64,000 nucleotides of DNA from Albula goreensis (lineage: Eukaryota; Chordata; Actinopteri; Albuliformes; Albulidae). Numbering within the stretch: position 1 is the stretch's first letter; each line of letters starts with the position of its first letter. Positions 24,000-34,264 of this stretch are shown here, one piece after another. The notes under the pieces are model-generated. The model ran no database searches. It had not been told where the DNA came from and saw nothing but the letters and a program-made list of their open reading frames with translations. The DNA lies in the NCBI GenBank assembly GCA_022829145.1, contig CM040758.1, forward strand, positions 12,050,628 through 12,114,627, in the 5' to 3' direction. Made by a program: the position numbers and the translations under genes.

Positions 24000-24720
24000 C
24001 ATTACGTAATTTAATGCATTATTCAGGCCCTTCCCAAAACGCAAATTCTTTTCCCGGGAGACCTTTGGCGGGGCAATCCGAAGACAAGCGGGAGAACTGT
24101 AATCACCTCATGAAATGCAGAGTGACATAAACACACGCACGAGCCCAGGAAGCAACAAAGTCTCAAATGCACACACACACGCGCGCCCGTGCAACGCAAC
24201 TGTCGATCATTTTTTGTGCCATTAGCATTTTGAGAGAGAAGGCCAGGGAGTGCTGTCCACAATGAATACTAATGCAATAATTCATATCCCTCCTGCATTC
24301 AATAAATACCATTATATAGTTTTTACCCGTTTCTTTTTTCCGGCAATGTGCTGGAAATTATCATCAGCTGCATTGTCCGTGAATGTGATGAATGCTAACT
24401 GTAGAGCCCGACAAAGCAGGCTAGAACTGAAACCCCCTGATTATTCGCCTCCCTTTATTATCGGTGAGACAACCGGCTGAAACCTTTTAGTCTAATTTGT
24501 CAGCCCTTCATCTTTGTTCGAGGGACAATTCCTTCCTCGCCATAGCCGGATATGCGCTTGAAGCGAGGGTCTCCTTGTATGGGAATGGGCCGTACATTCT
24601 ACCGGCCTCTCCGCACATTCACGCTGAAATTGATTGATGCCACAATGCCTTCAATTTGAGCCCCTAGAGCTTTAGTCTTTCTTTATCTGATTGCAGTCTG
24701 GTACACAGTGACCCTGTTTT
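24000..24720. promoter_or_regulatory. Strong candidate developmental enhancer block
   Basis: One of the best candidate non-coding elements in the window. It opens with ATTACGTAAT (24001-24010), a perfect palindrome that fits the PAR-bZIP/NFIL3 consensus (RTTAYGTAAY). It holds a TGATTGAT PBX-HOX-type site at 24631-24638 and several ATTA-containing words (24219, 24269-24283, 24458). CpGs are numerous at 24040-24090 and 24520-24620. Apart from a short CACACACGCGCG stretch at 24171-24185 it is free of repeats. No open frame has protein similarity. Evolutionary conservation is expected but not demonstrated. Confidence 0.48.
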
Positions 24721-24729
24721 GACTCTGCA

Positions 24730-26140
24730 CAAGTTGAATTTCAAACTGAGGAAACTGCCTCTGCCTCCCATCAAAATCGAATGCGGGGAAAGAATTGAGG
24801 TTCCCACAGTCGCAATAAAAATCGTCGTTTAAGAACACGTACGGCCACGGGATGTTGCTCGTAAAACCGCTCTGGAAAGCATTTTGCATACTGAGTGCAT
24901 CGGAGCAAAGGAATTGAATGGAGGTACATGTTGAGAAAATGGACTATTTCCTCCAACACAGATGCCCAACTAAACAGAGCCAACACTATTATAGCACAAA
25001 CGTCCCTCCCACTGGACCAGGCCAATCCCAACACTATCATATGGCAGCACCGTGTCATGGTGGAAAACTGTTTTTACAAGTATTCCAATCAGGCACTAGC
25101 CTAGTATACTTTGAGAGACACATATAATCTGAATTTACTCAGTGAATATCCACCTGCTATACATATTATTTCATGGCTGTATGTGTAATATGTAAATACA
25201 ATATATGGTTGACACACCCTGGTTTCAGGTGTATGACAAGCCAATAAATACTATAAGCAACCATCAATCATCTCTACACACAGGCCACACCCGTTTATAA
25301 GGTAATTGTGTGGGTGGCACCTTACTTGGCAGGCAAATGTTAGAATCCTTCCCTTTCTTTCAGTGTTGCTTTGCATCACTCTCTGAATGGCCATTGATAG
25401 TCAGGCTTGTTTAACACCAGAGCTGGCTTCAAAGACAGCAATCTTACTGACAAACAAAGGCCCTTCCAGTGCTGTGGCCATGCAGTGTGTGAAGAGCTCT
25501 CTCTCCAGGAGCACTGCTCATTATGTCAAAAAGCTGTTGAGTGTTTGGTGTGTGTGTGTGTGTGTGTGTGTGTGCAAGGGGGATTATAAGATAACTGGGG
25601 CATACTTTGGACTATGAAAAAGAAAACAATCTTGGAATCAAGGTCTGGCAAATCTAAAGAGAAACATCTCTCCTTAAATGTGAATTTGCATCCAAATTTT
25701 CATGCCATAGTCAGAGGTAGAGATGCGAAAGATCTAGGACACCTTAGCGGGTGGCCTCTATCGATGATGTAAAGAGAAATCTTTCTTGGAATCTTTCAGT
25801 CTTGTTGTGTGATAAGTAATTACTTCAGAGACCATGTAGTAGCAAGTTTCGGAGATATTTTTGATAACTGTCATTGCTAATGTGCAAAGATTTACATTTG
25901 GAAAAGAAATTTATTGCTGAGTATTTCATTTTGTTTTCCTGGGCAAATGTTAGATACATTGTTGGCGTAAAGTTCCATGGCATGATTGCATCATGACAGG
26001 TTAGTTTGCTTGGGTTTAGCACAACAGATAGAGTACACAGATTACAGATAGACTTTAAAGTTATTCAAGGTCATTTAAAGGATTTGCATTTTAAATGCTG
26101 CCTATATTTCTTGTTAATATAATTTCACTAAATTGAACTT
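24730..26140. other. Spacer
   Basis: No gene is seen. 24720-25080 continues as balanced sequence with a few CpGs and could be part of the preceding element. Further on it becomes AT-rich. A (GT)n run lies at 25548-25574. Confidence 0.45.
25548..25574 (+). repeat. (GT)13 microsatellite
   Basis: Uninterrupted GT repeat of 27 bp. Confidence 0.95.
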
Positions 26141-26149
26141 TGTATTCTC

Positions 26150-26300
26150 TTTTAGCTGGTCAGATCTCTGTAACTTTAAATTTGGTGACAGGCAGTTCCA
26201 GAACCATCTGAAAATAAAGTGAGACGTTGTTGGTGTTGTTATTTTCCCCCTCCACAATGTTCAGATCCACAATTATTTTCTGCTCAGGTTAGACACAATT
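26150..26300. promoter_or_regulatory. Small candidate conserved element
   Basis: 'GGTCAGATCTCTGTAACTTT' (26158-26177) and the following 80 bp are balanced and non-repetitive between AT-rich flanks. Weak, composition-based support. Confidence 0.22.
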
Positions 26301-26309
26301 GCAAGAACA

Positions 26310-27870
26310 GGGCAAGACATTTAATGATGCATTATTAATTATGAATGAACACACAAAAATGCCAATTGCAATTGTATACTTATCAAGCAAGCTAAAAGAG
26401 TTTTTCAGTAGTGTGTTTCCTCATTTCCAGTGGGATTGGGATAATAAGACTGAGGTTTATATGTATCAAAGTAACCTGCACAAGTGAATTTGTTCCTTCT
26501 TAAGAATATATCTAAAAGCAAGTAAAAGCAATTCATCATGATACACAACTCATTAGTGGTGTGGCAAACATTTGTGAAAATCAACAAAAATATGAGTTGC
26601 TTCAAGCTACACTAAAAATCTTTCATAAATGCCTACAGAGGACTGCAGAGAATGTAGAACTGACTGGAGTGAGTCAGCATGCCGAGTGGACTGGATCTGG
26701 GAATGTATAACTGATTCCCCCATGTGGAGCTCCATGGAGAAAGAGAAGGCAGGGATACAAAGATAACACAGGTCAATGGGAATTCAGCACTAGTGTAAGC
26801 AGAATCCGTGCAATAGCAGCAAAAGGCGAATTACCCACCATTACCTTGCAGATGGCTATGTATCGTATTTCCTAAACATCTCCTCTAGTGAAACAGCAAA
26901 GATTGATCCTGTCTGTGTGTTAATCTAACATGTTCACCGGGTATCACTCTAGACTCTGGCAAATAGCTGCAGACTAAATGTAACCCCCCCTTTATATTTT
27001 TGCCTTTTTTGCATTTCTTACAACTGCAGAGATCCAGAGCTCCCCTCCGTACGGCGGTTAAATTCACGCCAGCTTCACTTTAACACATGGAGACATTAGC
27101 ATTTAGATAGCTATGGCAGATGCAAGGGAATGGTGAATTGAAAACAGGAACAAAAAATTACTATGAATAATGAGTTCCATTCTAAATGAATGCAGGGCGA
27201 ACTCCTTTTTCTGAGAGGGCTACTGTCATTCAGATGTAAAGAGCAACTGTAAAGGAAAACCTGACCTGATATTGTATCTTGGGGGGTTGTTGTACAGTGG
27301 ATCATCCTGGGTCTATCAGACAGTGAAGTCTGTGACTCTATTGGTTCTTGTCAGGGGGAGCAATTGGCAGCCCAAGGAGCAGACAGGAAGGAACAGAAGA
27401 TGAGGAGTTTAGGCTTCCACCATGCCACACAACACACACACACACAGCTACATCATTTCCATGCTCAAAGTGACCTTAAATTTTGGGTTTTGCTTTGCAA
27501 CCCCATACGTTTCCTCTCATTTTTGACCTCACAGTTCCCATAGAGATGACCTTGAGGGAGCATTGTGGGAACAGTTTTGCTCCCTGGAATCCTGGGAAAT
27601 TGGATTTATCATCAACAGCATTTTTTTAAATACATTTTTTTCATTCATTTGTTGCATATATACTTCATACCAATGCATTCTGGGTAGTGGTTGACTTAAT
27701 AATATTCAATAAACAGTACATAGCACTGCTGTCTGTGCAGCACTCAGTTCTGTTTTGTAACAATGTGATAATGGTAGCATAGCAAGAAATTGTATTATTG
27801 CTTTTAGTGGTTTTGGTACAGAGAGAATGTGCATGAAATCACAGCAAACTAATGAAATATGGGTGATATT
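26310..27870. other. AT-rich spacer
   Basis: No gene or recognised transposon. A short CA run lies at about 27431-27446. A T-rich stretch lies near 27622-27640. Confidence 0.5.
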
Positions 27871-27878
27871 GCTTTGAC

Positions 27879-27922
27879 CAAGAGCCTATGTCCACATCCT
27901 CTGATATGGACATAGGGTCTTG
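27879..27922. repeat. 44-nt near-perfect hairpin
   Basis: CCTATGTCCA (27885-27894) pairs perfectly with TGGACATAGG (27907-27916). Pairing resumes after one mismatch on each side (27896-27897 with 27904-27905, and 27879-27883 with 27918-27922), giving 17 pairs with 2 mismatches and a 6-nt loop. It is shorter than a typical microRNA precursor. It could be a small structured RNA, a decayed palindrome of a DNA element, or chance. Either strand could fold. Confidence 0.6.
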
Positions 27923-27929
27923 TGTATGA

Positions 27930-28320
27930 AATCTCCATGTCAAATGGCAAACTATGGCCTGAGGTAGTGTAACACATAATTTAAAAGTAGTTTAATGTTT
28001 ATTTTAGTATGAATTACATAAAAGTTTCATTTTATGTTATATAAATTCTATGCCTCACCTCATAGAGTAAAAATGTGTTTTAAAGAGAGGGCGGTTAATG
28101 GAGCTCATTAAAAATGAAGAAAAATAAAACATTTAAACAGTCTGAGGACATTGCAAGAGGTTTTTGAGAGATGAGCTGGAGAAGTTCTCTGCTCATGGAA
28201 AGCATTCAGCTTTCAGCAGATGAAGAAAAGGGCAATAAAACCTTTCTTTGTTCCACGGCTCACATCATCAGAACCCGCAAGGAGCAAAGCAAACATTTTT
28301 ACCTTTTCAAAACAAGATTC
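27930..28320. other. AT-rich spacer
   Basis: Nothing recognisable. Confidence 0.5.
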
Positions 28321-28329
28321 TGTGACAGA

Positions 28330-28620
28330 AAACCATTAGTTTGGGAGGGGAGGAGAGGCGCTGTGTACCGTATCCTCTCATTCGGCGTAAAAACCTTACC
28401 GGGCGTCATTATGGCAAGGGCACTTTCTGCATGACAAATGGCAGTGGCTGTAGATTTATTGTGGCTCTGGAGCGGGCGCGTCATTACCATGGATAATGAA
28501 GTGTACGAGGATGGGAGATTTGCAACGAGGCTCCGGCGCTCAGCGCCAAGGCATCGGATCGGTATCCACGGCAACGGCGCCTGGCAAACAAAAGAGTCAA
28601 TGAGAGAACACAGTCACACA
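28330..28620. promoter_or_regulatory. Candidate conserved non-coding element
   Basis: GC-balanced block with many CpGs (28383-28406, 28472-28480, 28506, 28535-28577), a GATAATGA word near 28493, and a 6-bp stem GGCGCT/AGCGCC at 28535-28547. It directly precedes a G-rich tract. Open frames run through on the + strand to 28986 but become Gly-rich translation of the G tract with no family similarity. Regulatory role is inferred. Confidence 0.42.
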
Positions 28621-28639
28621 AAAGCTGGCTCGCACAGCA

Positions 28640-28787
28640 GGGGAGAGGGGTGGGGTGGGGGGGGCGGTGCAGGGGGGATAGGGGGTCGGGGTAGGAGGGT
28701 CTTCACAAGGCTTTTTCTGCAAAGTGTAATTAAAACTGTTGCATCGCACTTAAACAAACTCAAACAAAGCGGGCGGGGGGTTGGGGG
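28640..28787 (+). other. Clustered G-quadruplex-prone tracts
   Basis: G runs of 3-8 at 28640-28643, 28647-28650, 28652-28655, 28657-28664, 28672-28677, 28681-28685, 28688-28691 and 28697-28699 form a dense cluster. A second group lies at 28771-28787. They strongly fit a quadruplex pattern on the + strand. Confidence 0.75.
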
Positions 28788-28799
28788 TGGTCACAGCAA

Positions 28800-30160
28800 G
28801 CACTTTGCTACCAGACATGCTGCCTGTATTAACACCACTACACATTGTCTGCATATTATATCCAGTATAAATGAAACTTATGCTTTCACCTTTTACCTCC
28901 CCTTTTACCCTGCCTGGCTGTATACTATTATAAATACACATACTGTAGGACGCTCTGTGTTTGAATGGAACCCTGATAATATCTGACCCTATACCCCTGA
29001 CCTGCAGTGTTAAGAAATTGGTTGGTAAGAGGATTCCTTTGTGCTGTTATGAGAACTATTTGGCAGTTATGCAATGTGACAAAGGCTCTTTCTGCTATGT
29101 GGCCTTAGAGAATGTACAGTATATCTACATGGAACAGGAAGTGTCAATTCCCACAGTCGGTGGAATGGGGGATGTCACAGCGGATACAGATATGGTTTCA
29201 AGATGAGCAGAACTGTCTGAAAAATTGCCATTCAAACACAGCTATCTTAACCACACCGCAAGGTATTTTTTTAGACTGAGAGTATATTCTGAGATGGAAT
29301 AAATGTGTTAGCGTGTAAGACAGAAATAGGAAATTGGTGGAATCCAACACATACAGTCAAATCAGCAACTTCAGCTGGGTACATTGAGAAGGCTGACATT
29401 CAGTGCCCTGCAGAATGTAACATTTCTGCTGATACTAAACTTTGCTGCATTCCAAATTTATGTGACATGATGCTTGATGATAGCTTATATTGAAGTTTTA
29501 TACCATATTTTATATAAAGAACAATCTATAACCAGATTCATCCAAAACTCTAAATACAGAGCATCCACAAATAATGTGCTCAGTAAAAAAGAAAATTCCT
29601 GACATCCAGAACCTTGTTGCACTTTTCCATAATACTTAAAGCCTAAATACACAACAAGCACAAAATTTTATGATTTTTAAACAAAATTTTGTCTTATGAA
29701 CCTCATCTGAGCTCATCATGAACCTGATAAAATTCTCTTGAGTTAACTAAATTACTGTGTTTACAAAATATCAAAACATTGCTTGTTTCTATGACCAAGA
29801 ACAAATGCAAACCAGATATCTGAGAGTACTGGAAGGTGTACAATGTATAGAAAACCACTGACAATGACTGGCATCTTTTATAACATCAGTCAATCCTGGG
29901 ATCATTTTTGGAGCATGGAAGCACCTGTGGGCAGAATGTGAATACGGCTAATCATGATCAAATAAACTTGGCAAACTTGGTTGGTTTAGCTTAACTGACA
30001 TGTGTGATATGGCCATGCTGATGGTCAGTGTTTTTGTTGTGTTTTCCCCCTTCATATTGTCTATGTTTTTACTATTGAATCATATCAGATCAATTGTAGC
30101 TGCATCTCTGTATATGGAGATTTGGTTTATGAACATTGATGGATACAGTTGACTATGACT
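28800..30160. other. AT-rich spacer
   Basis: No gene is seen. 29500-30120 is especially A+T-rich and contains no recognised repeat. Confidence 0.5.
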
Positions 30161-30163
30161 GTG

Positions 30164-30264
<101 letters not shown>

Positions 30265-30429
30265 TTTACTTCCCATCTCTTCACAAATCTTTCCATTTCT
30301 TTTCTTTTCAGTTTCCTTGACTGGCCCCGAGGGTGTCTTTTCTATATATTTCTCAAAATTGTGGAAAACATTAATTATCATTGCGTTTCAAATGAGAAAG
30401 CCACATGCATGAGGTGACCAAGAGGACAG

Positions 30430-30770
30430 ATTGCTTTGCTTTGTTTGTGTAATAATTTCAAATGGGGGACAGCGAATCTAAATCCCATTAGCTGGAACTG
30501 GGTTCTTAATTGCATCTCTGAATACCCAGAGTGCCCTTTTAAAAGTATCTCAGAACAATTGGGTATTTTGAATCAAGCATTTGATTTTTATTTAATTTTT
30601 TCTGCTAATAATTCATCCTGTACCTATATGTAGAGATTAAGCTTTGGCTGGAGAGTATTTTACCCCCTCTCCCTTCATATTTGGAAAATTACCATATGCA
30701 AATAACAGCTTAGGAGACATGATTAATTAAATTGCCCAGATGTGGCATTCAGTGTGATGCACAAAAAAGT
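30430..30770. promoter_or_regulatory. Candidate enhancer with POU octamer and TAATTA
   Basis: A perfect POU octamer ATGCAAAT at 30696-30703 lies 20 bp upstream of TAATTA at 30724-30729. Other ATTA-containing words lie at 30486-30491 (CCATTAGC) and 30605-30613 (CTAATAATT). The block is non-repetitive despite A+T richness. Closely spaced octamer and homeodomain cores are common in neural enhancers. Inferred only. Confidence 0.42.
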
Positions 30771-30864
30771 ATCCAACTTTGATTTTGCATTAATAAAAGT
30801 CCTCCCCAGTGCCCTCCATGTCTGTCAGTCAAACAGGAATTTCTCTGTGCTGGCTGAATTTACA

Positions 30865-30865
<1 letters not shown>

Positions 30866-30895
<30 letters not shown>
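30866..30895 (+). repeat. (TG)15 microsatellite
   Basis: 30 bp of perfect TG repeat. Confidence 0.95.
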
Positions 30896-30898
<3 letters not shown>

Positions 30899-30899
30899 C

Positions 30900-31480
30900 C
30901 ATCAGTAATAGTGTTAACACATGCACTTGCTGCGACAGCTTGCAACAAAAGCCTGTTTGTGTCTTTAGCTACCCTACTGATTACCCTAGATGAAGGTGTT
31001 TGGAAAATGGATTATAATAAATAACGAACAGGCAGTGATTAACACTGAACCGTTGTCTTTCCTTCAAAGATGCCCTTGCAAATTTTCTGAATAGAGATTG
31101 TCTCTGTGTACATGACAGACATCCCAAGGTTTCCCTGTGTGCTCTCCTTGTGGGAAGAGCACAGCAGGGATCTCCGGTCAAATGTTTGATCTCCTTTTTC
31201 CTTCAGTACCCCAGTGTGTCTGGGACACACAGGCTTGGTAAGTTTGCTCTGGGACAGTAATGTGTCCATGTGTGCTGTTTTACAGCATCAATGGCAGAGC
31301 AACAGAGCCCACAGTGGAGATCACTTTTGGACATTGTTTTGTTTATCTTTTCCCAACCCCATCTGAAACAAAAAGAGCTTCCCCATAGCGGTAATCATGT
31401 TTACAATCAATTCAAATAGCAATTAAGAAACAACAGTGGAAGCTGGATGTTCAGCTGTGAGCTTAAATTGATGTTGTGCA
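30900..31480. other. Spacer with one compact hairpin
   Basis: No gene is seen. The inverted repeat at 31132-31170 is listed separately. Confidence 0.45.
31132..31170. repeat. 39-nt hairpin with one bulge
   Basis: TCCCTGTGTGCTCT (31132-31145) pairs with AGAGCACAGCAGGGA (31156-31170) with a single bulged base and a 10-nt loop. It could be a small structured element or chance. Too short for a standard microRNA precursor. Confidence 0.5.
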
Positions 31481-31489
31481 ATTCCACAT

Positions 31490-32420
31490 TGTAAAATGTG
31501 GTTTGGGAGTGGTGCCATATATCAGGTGTATTTAATTTGGCAAGTGTCTATTGTGCGGGACGTAATCCATCTTTTGGGTGAACTCGTTCTTTTTTTACGT
31601 AGCCCTTCCAGTACATCACACAGATTTATTGGTACGGACACAGGGGCTATTTTTGCTCTCCTTTTCCTTTATGCGGCTCAATTTAATTTGAAAAAATAGA
31701 CCAGTCCTCGTAACAAATGGTGGAGTTTACCCATTACACAAAAAGTGACAGCACCCCATATGGACATATCGGGCGCCTGTCTTGGCCTAGCCTCGCCTGG
31801 AGGTTTTGCATGGCTTCAATTACCCGACAGGCCCCAGCTGAAAAAGCGTGCGTGATCCGCAGCCTGACAGATATGATAATGTAGTCAGGACCCACGTCCA
31901 GGTCCAGCCCAGGCAATATCGAGCATGCGGGCCTTGGCTGAAGACTCGGTCCACCCATCTGCCCAGCTCCATAGCGGTTAACGTTCTTTTTTTCTTTTCC
32001 TTTTTTAGTGGCCCAGTTGGGACTGATATTGATCGCAAGCCACATCAAGATTACATGATCCGTTCCCCAGATGGGCTTGAGCGAGCGTCCGCCGTGGAGA
32101 TAGAACATTGGTTTAATTTATGAACAGATGTGATGTCATTAGTATGCATGGGGGAGTGGAAAAAAGAAAAAAAAACAGTGGCCGCGGACGCAGATCGGCG
32201 TGTGCCCTCCTGATTCCCCTCGGCAACTGCCCACGTCTGTTATGCAAATGGCCCACTGTCCATCCCAACAGCTGACTATCTGGCAAACAATGCACTTGAC
32301 ATTGACAGCAAACCCCCATTGGCCAAAGGGTCAGCCACATCGCTGAGATCAAACAGCCAGAGCCCCCAGCAATACCCCTTACTAATGGCTTGGGGTTAGT
32401 CATTTGTCACTTTCTCCAAC
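31490..32420. promoter_or_regulatory. Candidate conserved non-coding region
   Basis: A long stretch of balanced sequence with retained CpGs (31555-31560, 31769-31772, 31846-31855, 32085-32095, 32183-32200). A perfect POU octamer ATGCAAAT is at 32242-32249. A minus-strand frame across 31734-32108 is open for about 120 codons but shows no family similarity, and an overlapping + frame is also open, so I do not call it coding. Possibly two or three adjacent regulatory elements. Confidence 0.4.
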
Positions 32421-32429
32421 GGCTAACAG

Positions 32430-33360
32430 ACTGGAAAGCTGACTTGATGGCAGAGCCTGTGTTTTTCTACTCCCCTCTCTTTTTTTGGGACAAAATGTCT
32501 GTGAATTAACCATTTAAGAGCTTAGTGAAGAGAAAGAGGAAAATGGTTGAAATAGACTGGAAGGGACAAAAGAGACAAAAGGGCCAGTGACATGAATCTC
32601 CTGTTCTAGCCTAGCGGGCCTCTATTCACCCGATCAGAAGGGGCATTCAAAGCATGCGGTGTTACAGGAAGAACCCACCCAACCATTGCAGGCTAAACCA
32701 CAATGACAGGCCTTCCTCCAAATGCACTGTGGATGATCTAAAAGCAACATCTGTATCTATTGCTCGACCAGGCTCTGTGACCATTCGGCTGAATAGAATG
32801 ATTTCTATGGAGGAGGCAATGCAAACTTAGTCCAGCTCACAAGGCCCTTCACAAATGTGACCGAACGTAGAATTCAGGGGCACATTCGCAAAATACACAT
32901 TTTTATTTTATCACATGATACTAAAGTACAGATTCAGAGCCACAAAATGAGGTATTACTTGTCAAGACTGAAGAAATGCTTTGGCCATAATGTTAAGTAG
33001 AACATTATACTCTTGCAAACTGCAGTTCTGAGAGAACAGCCTTTTTCATTTTTGCATACATTCTCAGCACTAAATACACTTTTTAAAAAGGAATTGGTGC
33101 CTTTTTAAAAATTCACTTTAGGATAGTGCTTTACTCAATCAGTAAGTTCATTTTGAATTTGCAGTGCTGAAAACAAAAATAATTCATAAATTTACATAAA
33201 ATATGAAAAAATATAATTCAAGTTAAAGCATTAATTTAGTGGTAAATATACACAAGTGAATGTAAAGCATCATTTTCTGAAAACAATGAACATTTGACTC
33301 AAGCTCTGTTATGCCCAATTGATTATACCTGGAAACTGCCGTTATAGAAGGGTGAGGATG
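32430..33360. other. AT-rich spacer
   Basis: No gene is seen. 32870-33310 is strongly A+T-rich. Confidence 0.5.
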
Positions 33361-33365
33361 TTATT

Positions 33366-33455
33366 GCATGTTTTATTATTTATTTTACTACTAATTAATA
33401 ATGCATTTTTGCATGTTTTATTATTTATTTTTGTACTAATTAATAATGCATTTTT
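33366..33455 (+). repeat. 45-bp tandem duplication
   Basis: Two adjacent 45-bp units (33366-33410 and 33411-33455) are nearly identical, differing at about two positions near the middle. Each ends in TAATAATGCATTTTT. Because 45 is divisible by three, the open frame through it shows a 15-residue repeat, which is a consequence of the DNA duplication and not evidence of a gene. Confidence 0.9.
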
Positions 33456-33459
33456 GCAT

Positions 33460-34170
33460 ATGCACAGATATAATTGTCACAGAGTGTATTGTAACATGAC
33501 AACGTTGCAGTGCATCAAATCCATGCATATAGGATTTAGTCTGTGGGCGGCATTATGCTGCCACAGTGAAATCTGTAGACTGTACTACTCTCACTCAGGG
33601 CTGGTTCAGATTGTGAAGGCCATGATGTTAATGTCATGCAGCTCAAAGCACATAGTGACCACATAGACTGCGTGGATGGGGGTAGTGTCTTCTTGAAAGA
33701 CACCCCTCTCTACAAGAAGGAATGTGTCTGTTTTAACATGAGATAAGGACACTAATTTTCAGATTCTAATTTTTTTATTCCCTTTAGCATTTTTTAATGA
33801 ATGGAAAGTGTGGTTCTGTTTAGTTTTAATATTCCCTTTTACATCAGTTTGAAAGGTAAAAAAGAATGGTACTTCTGAGTGTATACTGTTGGTGGACAGG
33901 TTCCATGTCAGTGCTATAATAACATATGCAATTTATGAGACAAGTTGCACAAATCTTAGTGTTTTACTTCTAATTACATCTAACAAAAGATGTTGCACAA
34001 GTAGAAATGAAATGAGATATTTATATTCATTGCAGTCTCATATCCATCTTTCAGTTATACATCATATGTGTCTGGCTGTCAGCAGATTGCCTGTTGGTAA
34101 AAGCTGGGACAAACAAATAACTGACTTCTGTGTGAACACTCTGCAATGACTGGCTCTCAGTTGTTCCAGC
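33460..34170. other. AT-rich spacer
   Basis: Nothing recognisable. Confidence 0.5.
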
Positions 34171-34176
34171 ACCTTT

Positions 34177-34259
34177 AACAAGCGAGCCAAGAGGACTGCT
34201 CTTTGGCCTGGATCAGGCCTGTTATGTTGCTCGCTTGTTTAGCCTCCATCCGAGGAGGC
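34177..34259. repeat. Cluster of three inverted repeats
   Basis: AACAAGCGAGC (34177-34187) pairs perfectly with GCTCGCTTGTT (34229-34239). Inside the loop GGCCTG (34205-34210) pairs with CAGGCC (34214-34219). Immediately after, GCCTCC (34242-34247) pairs with GGAGGC (34254-34259). A cruciform-like arrangement in 83 bp is unusual for random sequence, but function is unknown. Confidence 0.6.
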
Positions 34260-34264
34260 CTCTC

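Noticed and set aside
24171..24185. CACACACACGCGCG stretch as a Z-DNA candidate
   Set aside because: Too short to be of note by itself.
28438..28986. Plus-strand open frame of about 182 codons
   Set aside because: The middle is Gly-rich translation of a G-run cluster, and no domain is recognisable on either side.
31734..32108. Minus-strand open frame of about 124 codons in a GC-balanced block
   Set aside because: Another frame and the opposite strand are also open, with no domain similarity and no clear splice sites at its ends.
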